Below, piece after piece: positions 15,003 to 24,646 of a stretch of 64,000 nucleotides of DNA. Each line of letters starts with the position of its first letter. Position 1 is the first letter of the stretch. The translations under genes were made by a program, and so were the position numbers. This DNA comes from Bin80 sp965207565 (GTDB lineage Bacteria > Bacteroidota > Rhodothermia > Rhodothermales > Bin80): contig CBDBMQ010000031.1 of assembly GCA_965207565.1 (NCBI GenBank), positions 50,538-114,537 of the forward strand. The letters run 5' to 3'. The notes beneath the pieces are model-generated. The model ran no database searches. It was not told the DNA's origin and saw nothing but the letters and a program-made list of their open reading frames with translations.

Positions 15003-16502
15003 TTACGGAAGGGTTGCAAGTGGACTCTGCGCAAAAAAGGACAGAGTTAGATCCCGAAGCCCCGGAACCAAACCAATTCCCAACAACAGGACTGCACATG
15101 TTACAAGTACGATGGAGGACGAGCGAGGAATCGGGAAGGAGCCCGATTGGACGGCTGGATCCGCCTCAGTAGCAGGTTTCATCCAAAATACGTACAGCAC
15201 ACGCAGATAGTAATACCCCGAAAAAACGCTGGCCAACACGCCAATAATTGCCAGCCAAGTCAGGCCTGCATTGACCGCTGGTGCAAAGACCGCAAGCTTT
15301 CCAAAGAAGCCTCCTAAAGGAGGGAATCCGGTTAAGCTGAACATGAACACCCCCATCGTGACACCGATTAGAGGCCTCTTGAAACCAATGCCTGCAAGAG
15401 AATCAAGGGTTTGCAGACGCCCTTCCTTGCCATCCCATTCTAGTAACGCGATTGCACCGAACGCCCCAATATTCATCAGAGCATATATCAAGAGATAATA
15501 AACTGCTCCCGCATACGCTTCGCTGGTTCCCGCTGCAAGTGCAATCAACACATATCCTGCATGCGCAATAGAGGAATATGCGAGCATCCGCTTCACATTG
15601 TCCTGCGTCAGTGCGAGGAGATTCCCAAATACGACCGTTACCAGTGCAACGAGCGCCAGTGCCCGTTGCCAATCTCTGCCCCCAGGCTCCAAGGTTCCAA
15701 TCCCATGATAGAGTACGAGCACCAGTGCTGCAAAGGCAGAAGCTTTCGAAGCGGTCGCCATGAACCCCGTCAGAGGCGTAGGTGCCCCCTGATAGACATC
15801 CGGTGTCCACATATGAAATGGTACCGCACCGACCTTGAACATAAATCCAACCAGAAACAATGCAACCCCGACCCAAAACAGAGGACGTAATCCACTCACA
15901 GAATACCCTACAGCCATTTCCGTGAAATACATCGTCCCGGTGGCGCCGTAGATGAGTGCAATGCCATACAGGAAGAAACCGGTTGAGAAAGCTCCCAGCA
16001 AAAAATACTTGAGCGCACTCTCCAGTGCGCCCTCATCACTGCGAACAATGCCAGTGAGGATATAGAGTGCGATGGACATGGTTTCCAAACCAACAAAAAC
16101 AGTCACCATGTTGTTGGCCGTCCCCAACATCAGCATCCCGCTGGTGGCAAACAGCATGAGAGCATAGATCTCCCCGTAACTTCGACGGATTCCTTTCAGG
16201 TAAGGCACCGAAAGAATGATTGAGAAGAGCGCACTGACCAAAATGGTTACACTGATAAACGAAGCGAGGCCTCCCGTCTGAATGAGCGAGAAAAAAACAG
16301 TCGAAGATGGATCAGAGACCTTGAACAACTCAAAGACCAACGTCATCACGACCGATACCCCCGCGATCCACGGTAACTGGGGGGCATCATTGCGGAAAAT
16401 ATCCCACACAATGACGATCACGCCGACAAGTGAAAGCCAGAGAATAGACGCTCCTCCAGCCAAATCCACCAGGATGGTATCAAATGCAGATGAAATCTCC
16501 AT
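15003..16502 (-). CDS. nuoN: NADH-quinone oxidoreductase subunit N
   Basis: 499 residues, about 14 membrane helices, an antiporter-like proton-pumping subunit of complex I. Family blocks: VGLETMSIALYILTGI, KYFLLGAFSTGFFLYGIALIYG, FKVGAVPFHMWTPDVYQGAPTPLTGFMAT is split here as KVGAVPFHMWTPDVYQG and LTGFMATASKASAF, then RMLAYSSIAHAGY. The key lysines and the His of PFHMW are present. It acts with NuoJ, K, L and M from the same operon, but the genes for the matrix arm (nuoA-I) are not in this window. It is separated from nuoM by nhaD and a pterin dehydratase gene. Confidence 0.96.
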   Translation of the reverse strand: MEISSAFDTILVDLAGGASILWLSLVGVIVIVWDIFRNDAPQLPWIAGVSVVMTLVFELFKVSDPSSTVFFSLIQTGGLASFISVTILVSALFSIILSVPYLKGIRRSYGEIYALMLFATSGMLMLGTANNMVTVFVGLETMSIALYILTGIVRSDEGALESALKYFLLGAFSTGFFLYGIALIYGATGTMYFTEMAVGYSVSGLRPLFWVGVALFLVGFMFKVGAVPFHMWTPDVYQGAPTPLTGFMATASKASAFAALVLVLYHGIGTLEPGGRDWQRALALVALVTVVFGNLLALTQDNVKRMLAYSSIAHAGYVLIALAAGTSEAYAGAVYYLLIYALMNIGAFGAIALLEWDGKEGRLQTLDSLAGIGFKRPLIGVTMGVFMFSLTGFPPLGGFFGKLAVFAPAVNAGLTWLAIIGVLASVFSGYYYLRVLYVFWMKPATEADPAVQSGSFPIPRSSSIVLVTCAVLLLGIGLVPGLRDLTLSFFAQSPLATLP

Positions 16503-16507
16503 AGACG

Positions 16508-16801
16508 CTACTTGCCATACACCTTATCAATGGCCTGTGCTAAAAGTATATCCATCTGGGTAACCCGATTCCCCGCACTGTGAGTGGTGAGTTCAATACT
16601 GACCTGATTGTATACGTTGTACAAGATGGGATGATGATCTAAGTGGTTCGCATGAAATCCAATATGCACGATAAATGCTACTGCTTCCCGGAAATCTGCG
16701 AACTTGAAGGTCTTGGTGAGTCGATTATTCCGATACTCCCAGTTCTGCAGTGACGCAAGAGCGTTATTCACTGTTTTTTGACTAAGTGGATCACGATTCA
16801 T
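16508..16801 (-). CDS. Pterin-4a-carbinolamine dehydratase (PCD/DCoH family)
   Basis: 97 residues, the usual family length. The signature HANHLDHHPILYNVYNQVSI with the His-His-Pro active-site block and the following SIELTTHSAGNRVT strand are diagnostic. The enzyme dehydrates 4a-hydroxytetrahydropterin when aromatic hydroxylases recycle the cofactor; some bacterial homologues have other or unknown roles. It lies 5 bases upstream of nuoN and 16 bases after nhaD, so it is firmly inside the respiratory operon, an odd place for this activity. No aromatic amino-acid hydroxylase gene is in the window. Confidence 0.92.
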   Translation of the reverse strand: MNRDPLSQKTVNNALASLQNWEYRNNRLTKTFKFADFREAVAFIVHIGFHANHLDHHPILYNVYNQVSIELTTHSAGNRVTQMDILLAQAIDKVYGK

Positions 16802-16817
16802 GGGCTTAAGAAGTTAT

Positions 16818-18368
16818 TTAAAAGATCCATCCGCTGTAGAAAACCAGCCATACCAAAGCATACACTGGCAACAGGATCGTCAGTCCATACTTGATCAGGT
16901 AACCAACGAATGATGGGACATCGGCACCGTTGGACTCGGCAATGGCCTTGACCATAAAGTTCGGTGCATTTCCGATGTAAGTCATCGCACCAAAGAATAC
17001 CGCAGCAACCGAAATTGCCGAGAGATAAAGCATGGATGCGTCTGCATTTGCAAATGCTCTCACATCCATCGCATTATTTACGTCCATACCAAATTTACCC
17101 ATTGCTGCCGCAAGGAAATTGAGGTACGTTGGTGCATTGTCCAGTACACCGGAGAGCGTACCGGTGCCCCAGTAGAAGGTCGTTGCGGTGAGACCGGAAG
17201 CATTCTCCGCAGCATAGTTCGAAATCAATGCCAACGCTGGGACCATACAGGCAAATATGCCAAGGAATAACCAACCAACCTCGCGAATGGGTTCAAACGT
17301 GAATTCATTCTTTTTCAATGCCTCCTGATCACAGTACTTGAAGGCAAGAACGCACATCGAAAACATGATGATTTCTCGAATCCCAAAGGGAAGATGATAG
17401 GTGCCGACCAAATCAAATGGTGTCCCCTTCATTGCCGTGATCACATTTGGATCAATAAATACGGAGATGATAATGCTCACAATAAATATGAAGCTTCGGT
17501 TCCCCTGCAACTCAATGGTTTTTCCAGAAGAAATATCTGTTGTTGACTTTGCCTTGTTGCGGCTGTCCATCACATAAAAAATGGCCAACAGCACGATCAA
17601 GGTTGGTACCCAAATATGCCATACGTGTGCTGCTGTCCAGAAAAACGGAACGCCACGCAGGAACCCAAGAAACAGCGGTGGATCTCCAATCGGAGTCATT
17701 GCTCCACCGACGTTTGCGATAATGAAGATGAAGAACACAATGTGGTACGCCTTCAGGCGCCCCTTATTGAGACGCATATAAGGGCGAATAAATAGCATCG
17801 CCGCACCGGTGGTTGCAATCAGGTTTGCAATGACTGCTCCCGCAGAGAGGATCGAAATATTCGCGAGTGGTGTTCCCCTTGCATTGATTTTCAGGAAGAT
17901 CCCACTGGCCGCAATAAATAGCGAAGCCACCAAGGCAATGAACGAGAGGTATTCCTGAAGTGCATGCAGCATCGAGATACCGTCCTGTAGCACGAACAGG
18001 TAGTATATCGTCACAAAGAGCCCCAAACCTACAGCATACTTAGGATAATGATGGTGCCAGTGATGTCCATAGAAGAGTGGTCCGGTTGCAATCATCAGAA
18101 GAAGAATCACAAAAGGCACAACCAGCCACAAGGGAGGAAGCACTTTTGCGTGCCCACCACCATGGCCTTCCTCATGAGCCGCTTCTTCCGCATGTGCATC
18201 CTGGCCTGCATGATCTGCATCCTCTGTGCTTTCTATCATCTCTTCGGCACCGCCATCAACTTCGTGGACGGTATCAGCAGCAGCACCAGTCTCCTGGGCA
18301 AAGGCAGTCGAACTACCGGCAACAAGAAGCAGCACGAACCATAAGTAAAATATGCGCGGAATCGTCAT
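16818..18368 (-). CDS. nhaD: NhaD-type Na+/H+ antiporter
   Basis: 516 residues. It has an N-terminal signal-like helix (LWFVLLLVAGSSTAFAQ) and then an acidic, His-rich periplasmic stretch (residues about 40-75, many Glu/Asp/His). About 11-12 membrane helices follow, with the ion-transporter-superfamily blocks NVGGAMTPIGDPPLFLGFL and GVLDNAPTYLNFLAAAMG, which mark NhaD. It exchanges Na+ (or Li+) for protons across the inner membrane. It sits between nuoM and the pterin dehydratase/nuoN genes with gaps of under 20 bases, so it should be expressed with complex I, giving a direct genetic link between proton pumping and sodium extrusion. Confidence 0.9.
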   Translation of the reverse strand: MTIPRIFYLWFVLLLVAGSSTAFAQETGAAADTVHEVDGGAEEMIESTEDADHAGQDAHAEEAAHEEGHGGGHAKVLPPLWLVVPFVILLLMIATGPLFYGHHWHHHYPKYAVGLGLFVTIYYLFVLQDGISMLHALQEYLSFIALVASLFIAASGIFLKINARGTPLANISILSAGAVIANLIATTGAAMLFIRPYMRLNKGRLKAYHIVFFIFIIANVGGAMTPIGDPPLFLGFLRGVPFFWTAAHVWHIWVPTLIVLLAIFYVMDSRNKAKSTTDISSGKTIELQGNRSFIFIVSIIISVFIDPNVITAMKGTPFDLVGTYHLPFGIREIIMFSMCVLAFKYCDQEALKKNEFTFEPIREVGWLFLGIFACMVPALALISNYAAENASGLTATTFYWGTGTLSGVLDNAPTYLNFLAAAMGKFGMDVNNAMDVRAFANADASMLYLSAISVAAVFFGAMTYIGNAPNFMVKAIAESNGADVPSFVGYLIKYGLTILLPVYALVWLVFYSGWIF

Positions 18369-18385
18369 GAGGAATGGGGTATTTG

Positions 18386-19999
18386 TTACGGTTGATGCGT
18401 GGTCGGACTTGGTGGCGAAGAAGATCGGTTTGCTCTCCGATTCATTTCATAGGTGCGCTGCAGATCAGCATCATCAATCTCCGCGTAAGCACGCTTCTCT
18501 TCAATAACTTCTATCAGACGTATTGCTGCTGGCTCGCTCACCTTCAGAAAAGGTTGCGGCATTAAACCCAATAAAATCATCAGCAGCGCCATGGGAGCCA
18601 GTATAACAAGTTCCCGGCGATTCAGATCTGACATGTTCCGGTTCGCTTCAATGGTTAAAGGACCAAAAAACATTCTACTGAGCATCCAAAGTAAGTAAAC
18701 TGCCGCAAGGATGACGCCCGTGGTTGCAATGATCGTCAATACGGGCATTCCCGGCGCCTCGCTGCTGAACGCCCCGACCAGAATCAGAAACTCACCAACA
18801 AAGCCGTTAAGACCAGGAAGCCCTGCACTTGCCAGTGCTGTCAGTACCATGAAGAACGTCAACACCGGAACCGATTTCGCGATGCCCCCATAATCAGACA
18901 TCAGGCGTGTGTGACGCCTCTCGTACAACATCCCAACGATCAAAAATAATGCTCCTGTGGAGATTCCATGGTTGATCATCTGGATCATGGCACCTTGAAT
19001 GCTTTCCAGAGTCAGTGCAAAAATTCCCAGCACCACAAAGCCCAGATGGCTCACGCTTGAGTAAGCGACCAGCTTCTTGGCATCTGTCTGTGCACGAGAT
19101 ACTAGTGCCCCATATACGATGCCAATCACGGCAAGGATACCAATCAATAGTGTATGTGCTACGGAGGCACTGGGAAAGAAGGGGAGACAAAAACGAATCA
19201 GACCATAGGTTCCCATCTTCAGCAGCACGCCTGCAAGAATCACGGACCCACCTGTCGGCGCCTGTACATGAGCATCTGGCAACCAGGTATGAAATGGGAA
19301 AACTGGAACCTTGATTGCAAAAGCAAATGCAAACAGAACGAATAGCCAAGTCTGCATCCCCAGAGGGACATTAAAGGACAGCAGCTTGAGGTAATTCGTG
19401 GTAAACACCCCATCGTTGACCGCATTTCCCGCTGCATATCCAAGATATAGAATCGCAACCAGCATCAGAAGCGAACCAACCATCGTGTAGATCACGAATT
19501 TGATGGCTGCATAAATCCGACGTTCTCCACCCCAGATTCCAATGAGGAAATACATCGGGATCAGGGTTAGCTCAAAGAAAATGTAAAAGAGAAGAATATC
19601 AAAGGCGCAGAACACGCCCGTCATGCCAGTCTGAAGAACCAGGAGTAGTACATAGTACCCCTTGGTACTCTCTTTGATATAGGTCCAGGAACACAAGACA
19701 ACGATCGGGCCCAGAAATGTAGTCAGCAGTACCAGTAGCAGGCTGAACCCGTCAATACCAACGAGATAGCGTACATCCAGACTTTCAGAAATCAACGGAA
19801 ACTCCACGCCACGAAACTGCAAATCGGCTGCATTGGCTACATCAAAACCAAACCAAAGCGGGAGTGACAGTAGGAACGTGCCCAACGTGACCAGTAGTGC
19901 AAACCAGCGCACCGAGCGATCACTCGGTGCAAAAAGCATACAAAGTGATCCTACCAAAGGTAGAAAAATGATTGCCGTCAAGAGGTTTGCGAACTCCAT
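18386..19999 (-). CDS. nuoM: NADH-quinone oxidoreductase subunit M
   Basis: 537 residues, about 14 helices, one of the three antiporter-like proton channels of complex I. Blocks: YFFELTLIPMYFLIGIWGG is seen as FYIFFELTLIPMYFLIGIWG, with the conserved Glu, then FAFAIKVPVFPFHTWLPDAH with the conserved Lys, VAYSSVSHLGFVVLGI, and GLPGLNGFVGEF. The length is normal. It lies 18 bases after nuoL and 17 before nhaD on the minus strand. The last 40 residues (ADLQRTYEMNRRANRSSSPPSP) form a short polar tail beyond the usual end. Confidence 0.96.
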   Translation of the reverse strand: MEFANLLTAIIFLPLVGSLCMLFAPSDRSVRWFALLVTLGTFLLSLPLWFGFDVANAADLQFRGVEFPLISESLDVRYLVGIDGFSLLLVLLTTFLGPIVVLCSWTYIKESTKGYYVLLLVLQTGMTGVFCAFDILLFYIFFELTLIPMYFLIGIWGGERRIYAAIKFVIYTMVGSLLMLVAILYLGYAAGNAVNDGVFTTNYLKLLSFNVPLGMQTWLFVLFAFAFAIKVPVFPFHTWLPDAHVQAPTGGSVILAGVLLKMGTYGLIRFCLPFFPSASVAHTLLIGILAVIGIVYGALVSRAQTDAKKLVAYSSVSHLGFVVLGIFALTLESIQGAMIQMINHGISTGALFLIVGMLYERRHTRLMSDYGGIAKSVPVLTFFMVLTALASAGLPGLNGFVGEFLILVGAFSSEAPGMPVLTIIATTGVILAAVYLLWMLSRMFFGPLTIEANRNMSDLNRRELVILAPMALLMILLGLMPQPFLKVSEPAAIRLIEVIEEKRAYAEIDDADLQRTYEMNRRANRSSSPPSPTTHQP

Positions 20000-20017
20000 C
20001 GCGGATGCTACTTGCTA

Positions 20018-22012
20018 TTAAAAGAGAAACAGTGCAATCATTAAAACAGATCCAAGCAGGATGGCCAGTGCATAATTCTGCACAACCCCTGTTTGTAAAC
20101 GTCCAAACAACCAACTGAATGCCATGGATACCCGTGCCGTCGCATTCACCAATCCATCTACGACATATTGATCGAACGGTGCAAATGCCTTCTGCGCACC
20201 CCCAATCACGGGCCGAACAATCGTGCGATCATAAAACTTGTCCCAATAGTAACTTGATTGCCACCAGCGGTAAAGTGTACCAAATCTGCCCTGAATCAAC
20301 TGATCCCCACTCAACTCATACCTTGCATAGAATCTCCATGCCCACAAGACTCCTATAATGGCAATGAGTGCGCCCAGTGCAATCAACCAAATTTCAACCG
20401 AAACACTTACGTGAGCATGGACCCCGGGCTCGGCAACTGGACCCAAATGATCCCCATGCCCGACAAGGTAATCATGAATCCAGTTCGACAACCCGATCTT
20501 TTCGGCCACTTTAGGGAATCCAATCACCCCTCCAACCATGGACAATCCAGCCAGAATTACAAGCGGTAGCGTCATCGACCACGGCGACTCGTGGGGATGC
20601 AACTTGTCCTGCATGGGCCATCTGGCTTTCCCTTCGAAAGTCAGCATGTACGAACGCATCATGTAGAATGCAGTCAGAAGTGCGGTAATGATCCCAACAC
20701 CCCAGACAAACCATGCATACGCGTTCCCATCATATCCATACTCAAATGCCTTGAACAGAATTTCATCTTTCGAAAAGAATCCCGCCGTCAACGGGATTCC
20801 CGCGATCGCAAGCGTGGACAAGAGGTAGGTCCATCGGGTAATCGGCATATATTGTTTTAACCCTCCCATAAAGTGCATATCCTGCGCATCAAAATCACCG
20901 TCGTAGCCTTCGTGTCGAAGATCATGTTCTACATGATGCATCCCGTGAATCACGCTACCCGACCCTAGGAACAGGCAGGCTTTAAAGAACGCATGGGTGA
21001 TGACATGGAAGATCGCGACAAAAAATGCCCCGACCCCCGCCGCCATGAACATATATCCCAGCTGGGATATCGTTGAGTAGGCAAGAACTCGTTTGATGTC
21101 ACGCTGCGTCAAAGCAATGGTCGCTGCCACAATCGCTGTCACTGCACCTACCACAGCAATCACTGCCATCACCTCCGGGGTCATCAGCACCAGAGGTGAA
21201 AGCCTCGCCAATAGATAGAGACCGCTAGTGACCATGGTCGCGGCATGAATCAATGCCGAGACAGGCGTTGGACCCGCCATTGCATCGGGAAGCCAAACGA
21301 ATAAAGGGATCTGTGCACTTTTTCCAGTTGCTCCCAAAAATAGAAGGAAGACCACGACTGCAATGGTACCCTCTGACATCGCCTCTGCACCCGATAGTAC
21401 ACTGCTGAAGTCCAGTCCGCCGACTTCCCGAACTAGAATGAACATGGCAATGAGGAAACAAAAATCCCCTACCCTGTTCACGATAAACGCCTTAGTTGCC
21501 GCCACACTGTTCTTGCGCTCTTCATACCAGAATCCGATGAGAAGGTATGAACAGAGCCCCACTCCTTCCCAACCCAGAAACATGAGTAACAGATTGTCCG
21601 CCAGAACCAGATTGAGCATCATGAAGATGAACAGGTTCAGGTAGGCGAAGAACTTCCAGAAAGAACGGTCCTCTGCCATGTAGCCGATTGCATAGAGATG
21701 AATCAAAGCCCCGACCCCCGTGACAACCAGAGTCATGATCAGGGAGAGTTGATCAATCCGATAGGCAATATCAACCGAGAAGTTACCTACGCCCATCCAT
21801 GTGTAGGCGGAAGTAATGGACGCGGTATCCACCCCTTGAGAAAAAAGGATCGCTGCAAGACCAAAGGGAATTGCAACCATCAGTGTACCGACCGTCCCCA
21901 ATAGCCCCTTGTGGACACGTAATCCACGAGCAAATAGAGGAACAATTCCCAGCAGTACGGCCCCGATGAGCGGCAGCAGAACAATAAGCTGAACAGTCAA
22001 ATCAGTGGACAT
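20018..22012 (-). CDS. nuoL: NADH-quinone oxidoreductase subunit L
   Basis: 664 residues, the full length for NuoL, which bears the long lateral helix of complex I. Diagnostic blocks: LFLGWEGVGLCSYLLIGFWY, VFLLFLGATGKSAQIPLFVWLPDAMAG is present in two parts (GATGKSAQIPLFVWLPDAM, AGPTPVSALIHAATMVTSG), then AYSTISQLGYM and HVITHAFFKACLFLGSGSV. The C-terminal region contains the amphipathic helix and final anchor (LAILLGSVLMIALFLF). It is eight bases downstream of nuoK. Confidence 0.97.
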   Translation of the reverse strand: MSTDLTVQLIVLLPLIGAVLLGIVPLFARGLRVHKGLLGTVGTLMVAIPFGLAAILFSQGVDTASITSAYTWMGVGNFSVDIAYRIDQLSLIMTLVVTGVGALIHLYAIGYMAEDRSFWKFFAYLNLFIFMMLNLVLADNLLLMFLGWEGVGLCSYLLIGFWYEERKNSVAATKAFIVNRVGDFCFLIAMFILVREVGGLDFSSVLSGAEAMSEGTIAVVVFLLFLGATGKSAQIPLFVWLPDAMAGPTPVSALIHAATMVTSGLYLLARLSPLVLMTPEVMAVIAVVGAVTAIVAATIALTQRDIKRVLAYSTISQLGYMFMAAGVGAFFVAIFHVITHAFFKACLFLGSGSVIHGMHHVEHDLRHEGYDGDFDAQDMHFMGGLKQYMPITRWTYLLSTLAIAGIPLTAGFFSKDEILFKAFEYGYDGNAYAWFVWGVGIITALLTAFYMMRSYMLTFEGKARWPMQDKLHPHESPWSMTLPLVILAGLSMVGGVIGFPKVAEKIGLSNWIHDYLVGHGDHLGPVAEPGVHAHVSVSVEIWLIALGALIAIIGVLWAWRFYARYELSGDQLIQGRFGTLYRWWQSSYYWDKFYDRTIVRPVIGGAQKAFAPFDQYVVDGLVNATARVSMAFSWLFGRLQTGVVQNYALAILLGSVLMIALFLF

Positions 22013-22020
22013 TGATTGGC

Positions 22021-22327
22021 TCAGTGCCTAAACAATTTGATATCATTCACATCGACTGTAAGCTTATTACGGAAGATTGCGATGACAATGGCAAGGCCGA
22101 TCGCAGCTTCAGCAGCGGCGACCGAAATTACAAAAAACACCAAAATCTGACCCGATACGTCCCCCATAAATTGAGCGAATGCAACCAGTGTAATGTTCAC
22201 TGCATTCAGCATGAGCTCAATTGACATCAAGATCACAATCAGATTACTCCGGTACAGGACCCCCCATCACTCCGATGGAGAAGAGTACTGCACTGAGCGT
22301 CAAATACCAGGTAAGAGGAATTCCCAT
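22021..22327 (-). pseudogene. nuoK: NADH-quinone oxidoreductase subunit K, interrupted by a +1 frameshift
   Basis: The ATG at 22327 opens MGIPLTWYLTLSAVLFSIGVMG and then hits a stop after six more codons. The other frame continues the NuoK sequence (NLIVILMSIELMLNAVNITLVAF, with the conserved membrane Glu) to the stop at 22021. Taking one base out of the six-C run at 22260-22265 (G in coding sense) restores GVMGVLYRSNLIV and a 101-residue product, the normal NuoK length. NuoK is essential to complex I and its neighbours are intact, so an assembly error in a homopolymer is the likeliest cause, with a real recent mutation as the alternative. Confidence 0.88.
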
Positions 22328-22333
22328 CAAGTT

Positions 22334-22834
22334 CTATTCAAACGTACGCTTCGCAAGGATCACCGCTCCCACGGTTGCAACCAGAAGAAGGATCCCGATA
22401 ATTTCAAACGGGAGTACATAACGTGTAAAAAGTGCTTCTGCAATGCTCAATGCGGATCCGGTTTCTACATTCACGACTGCCGAAGATAATGACTCTGAGG
22501 TCGTTGCCGTCACGTAAACCAGCTGAGCTAAAATCACCGTGAACAGAGTAAACCCGATCCCTTTCTTTACATCAATTCGATCAATTTCAGGGACTACGCT
22601 CAGGTTGAGCAGCATAATGACAAATAAAAACAGGACCATAATCGCACCTGCATAAACCAGGACCTGCACAACCGCAATGAACTCAGCACTTAATGTCACA
22701 TACAGTCCTGCCACGCACAGCATCACAAGGATCAGCCATAATGCACTCTGCACGGGGCTGCGCGAAATCAGCATTGCCAATGCTGCAAACACTGCAATGA
22801 GACTGGCGGCAATAAAAAACACTTCAGCAAACAT
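22334..22834 (-). CDS. nuoJ: NADH-quinone oxidoreductase subunit J
   Basis: 166 residues from the ATG at 22834; the frame is open to a TTG at 22864, but the ATG gives the normal NuoJ beginning MFAEVFFIAASLIAVFAAL. Five membrane helices. Signature: SPVQSALWLILVMLCVAGLY and AVVQVLVYAGAIMVLFLFVIMLLNL, the strongly conserved third helix. It is the first gene of this nuo segment; a gap of 6 bases separates it from nuoK. A TAAATTTG at 22862-22869 (minus strand), close upstream, is a possible -7 promoter box. Confidence 0.94.
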   Translation of the reverse strand: MFAEVFFIAASLIAVFAALAMLISRSPVQSALWLILVMLCVAGLYVTLSAEFIAVVQVLVYAGAIMVLFLFVIMLLNLSVVPEIDRIDVKKGIGFTLFTVILAQLVYVTATTSESLSSAVVNVETGSALSIAEALFTRYVLPFEIIGILLLVATVGAVILAKRTFE

Positions 22835-22861
22835 GCATAAATGCTCCAAGCCAAGACTGGG

Positions 22862-22869
22862 CAAATTTA
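22862..22869 (-). promoter_or_regulatory. Possible -7 box (TAAATTTG) for the nuoJKLM operon
   Basis: On the minus strand TAAATTTG matches the Bacteroidota TAnnTTTG consensus, with about 27 bases to the nuoJ ATG. No good -33 partner is seen. Confidence 0.25.
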
Positions 22870-22922
22870 GGCAAATTTTGGGAGCTACTCACTATACAGG
22901 GGGTTGAAAAAAATGTAAAATT

Positions 22923-24566
22923 CTATTTTTGCTGCTCCAAATGTACTTGATTAAGCATCTCTTCCAGCGCAACATCAAAGTCTGAAAGGGACTCATTAGA
23001 TATCAACGGTAACACCAAAATACTTTCCCGCTCCTTGAACATCCAAGCCCCTAGCACCGTGATCGCATCTACCTGCTGCATTGTAAGCCGATCTGGTGGA
23101 TGATGTACCCGCTCATGGAAGATGGATTTCACTGTATCGAAAATATTTGGATCACACGGCCATACTGCATGTGCAATCGGAAACCCATACGCCATGAAAT
23201 GTACTTCTACTTTCCCGTTCAACGTATATAAAACTGCACCGGTCCTCTCCAGCAGTGCTGTGCGCAAAAAATGCGGCCGTGAATGGATAGTTTTCATGAA
23301 TTCCAACTCGTCGCGGATCTGCGCGGCACGCTCATATTTCTGGACTTGAGACGCTTCCTTCATTCTGCTTTCCAGTAGAGACAGTGTCTGCGTATCCCGC
23401 CCTTCCAGGAAAGCAGCCGCACATACAAATCCATCCTCCGTCAGAGGGCCACCAATTCGGGAACTCTCCAACCCGATTCCATCCCGCTCGGGGGATCGGA
23501 ATGTGTCCGGGGATGCCCCGTAAAGTGATACCAGCACCTGTGCTAAATGCGTCGCTTCCTTGTGGGTTGCCATTGGGCCATAATGCTTGGCCCCGTCTGC
23601 ACGTATGTGCTTAATGAGGGTCACCCAGCCTGAGTTGGAAATTTCCCCAAGACGCAAAAATGTTCGATCGCGATGTTTTCGCCCCGCTTTATTGAATGGC
23701 GGGATATGCTCTTTAATTGAGCGTGACTCCAATAGGAGTGCTTCCAATTCCGTCTCTGTCTGCGTCCACTTGATCTCATGGACTTGCCGGATCATTGCTC
23801 GGATGTGTTTGGCATGGCCCTCTGCACCGGCAAAATGGTTGCGAACCCTCTCGCTGAGTACCCGGGCTTTGCCAATATAGAGCAGCTTTCCATCCTTCCC
23901 CAGCATCTGATAGACTCCGGGAGAATGTGGGAGCTTGCTCAAATAATTTTCGCGAATACGTTCCAGACGCTGCTGATCAACTGGATTCTTCGCATATGAG
24001 GTAAACTGAAAATGCAATAATTTGTCCAACTCCGTGATCTCGTGCTGTCTTTCCAACATGAGAAGCAACTGGGCCAGCACCTCTTGCGTTGCAAGTACGT
24101 CACTGAGAGCACGATGGCGTGCGTCTGTGTTGATATCAAAGTGTTTAATCAGGCTCCCCAAACTCCTTGATGGCAGCCCTTTAAGGAGACGGCGTGCCAG
24201 GCGTACCGTGCAGAGGGTCGGGTTTTTGAGCGCGGGGAGATCTGCACGACTTAATTCTGAAGCGATGAATTTCCAGTCGAACGTAACATTATGTGCTACG
24301 AAAATTGCATCCCCCACAAATTCGACGAAATCTGGTAGTACTTCAGCCACCTGCGATTCCCCACATACATCGGCCGTGGTAATTCCTGTAATCTGAGTAA
24401 TGCGCCTTGGAACCTCGCATCCGGGATCAACCAGTCTCTCGAATGTATCTTCAACTTTATTTCCTTTTACCCTGACCGCCCCAATCTCAAGAATTCGGTC
24501 CTGATTCGCATGCATTCCCGTCGTTTCCAGGTCTACGATCACAAATTCAACATCTTTAATCCGCAT
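22923..24566 (-). CDS. DEDDh exonuclease fused to UvrC-like GIY-YIG endonuclease
   Basis: 547 residues. The N-terminal 170 residues are a DnaQ-like 3'-5' exonuclease (Asp12 and Glu14 in IVDLETTG, AHNVTFDWKF, and RHRALSDVLAT with the catalytic His and Asp). From about residue 212 comes a UvrC-type GIY-YIG nuclease (PGVYQMLGKDGKLLYIGKA, SERVRNHF) followed by the UvrC-like KHIRAMIRQVHEIKW region and a UvrB-contact-like helix (EASQVQKYERAAQIRDELEF). This architecture is known as an epsilon/Cho-like fusion in several phyla and is linked to nucleotide excision repair. It is transcribed away from mdh and lies just upstream of nuoJ on the same strand. Confidence 0.9.
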   Translation of the reverse strand: MRIKDVEFVIVDLETTGMHANQDRILEIGAVRVKGNKVEDTFERLVDPGCEVPRRITQITGITTADVCGESQVAEVLPDFVEFVGDAIFVAHNVTFDWKFIASELSRADLPALKNPTLCTVRLARRLLKGLPSRSLGSLIKHFDINTDARHRALSDVLATQEVLAQLLLMLERQHEITELDKLLHFQFTSYAKNPVDQQRLERIRENYLSKLPHSPGVYQMLGKDGKLLYIGKARVLSERVRNHFAGAEGHAKHIRAMIRQVHEIKWTQTETELEALLLESRSIKEHIPPFNKAGRKHRDRTFLRLGEISNSGWVTLIKHIRADGAKHYGPMATHKEATHLAQVLVSLYGASPDTFRSPERDGIGLESSRIGGPLTEDGFVCAAAFLEGRDTQTLSLLESRMKEASQVQKYERAAQIRDELEFMKTIHSRPHFLRTALLERTGAVLYTLNGKVEVHFMAYGFPIAHAVWPCDPNIFDTVKSIFHERVHHPPDRLTMQQVDAITVLGAWMFKERESILVLPLISNESLSDFDVALEEMLNQVHLEQQK

Positions 24567-24646
24567 GGGACTCTATTCTGTGAGCAAATTCATTGACTTA
24601 TGCGTACTAGCCCTCCAAATTATCACCATCTAGTTGAAAGTACCTC

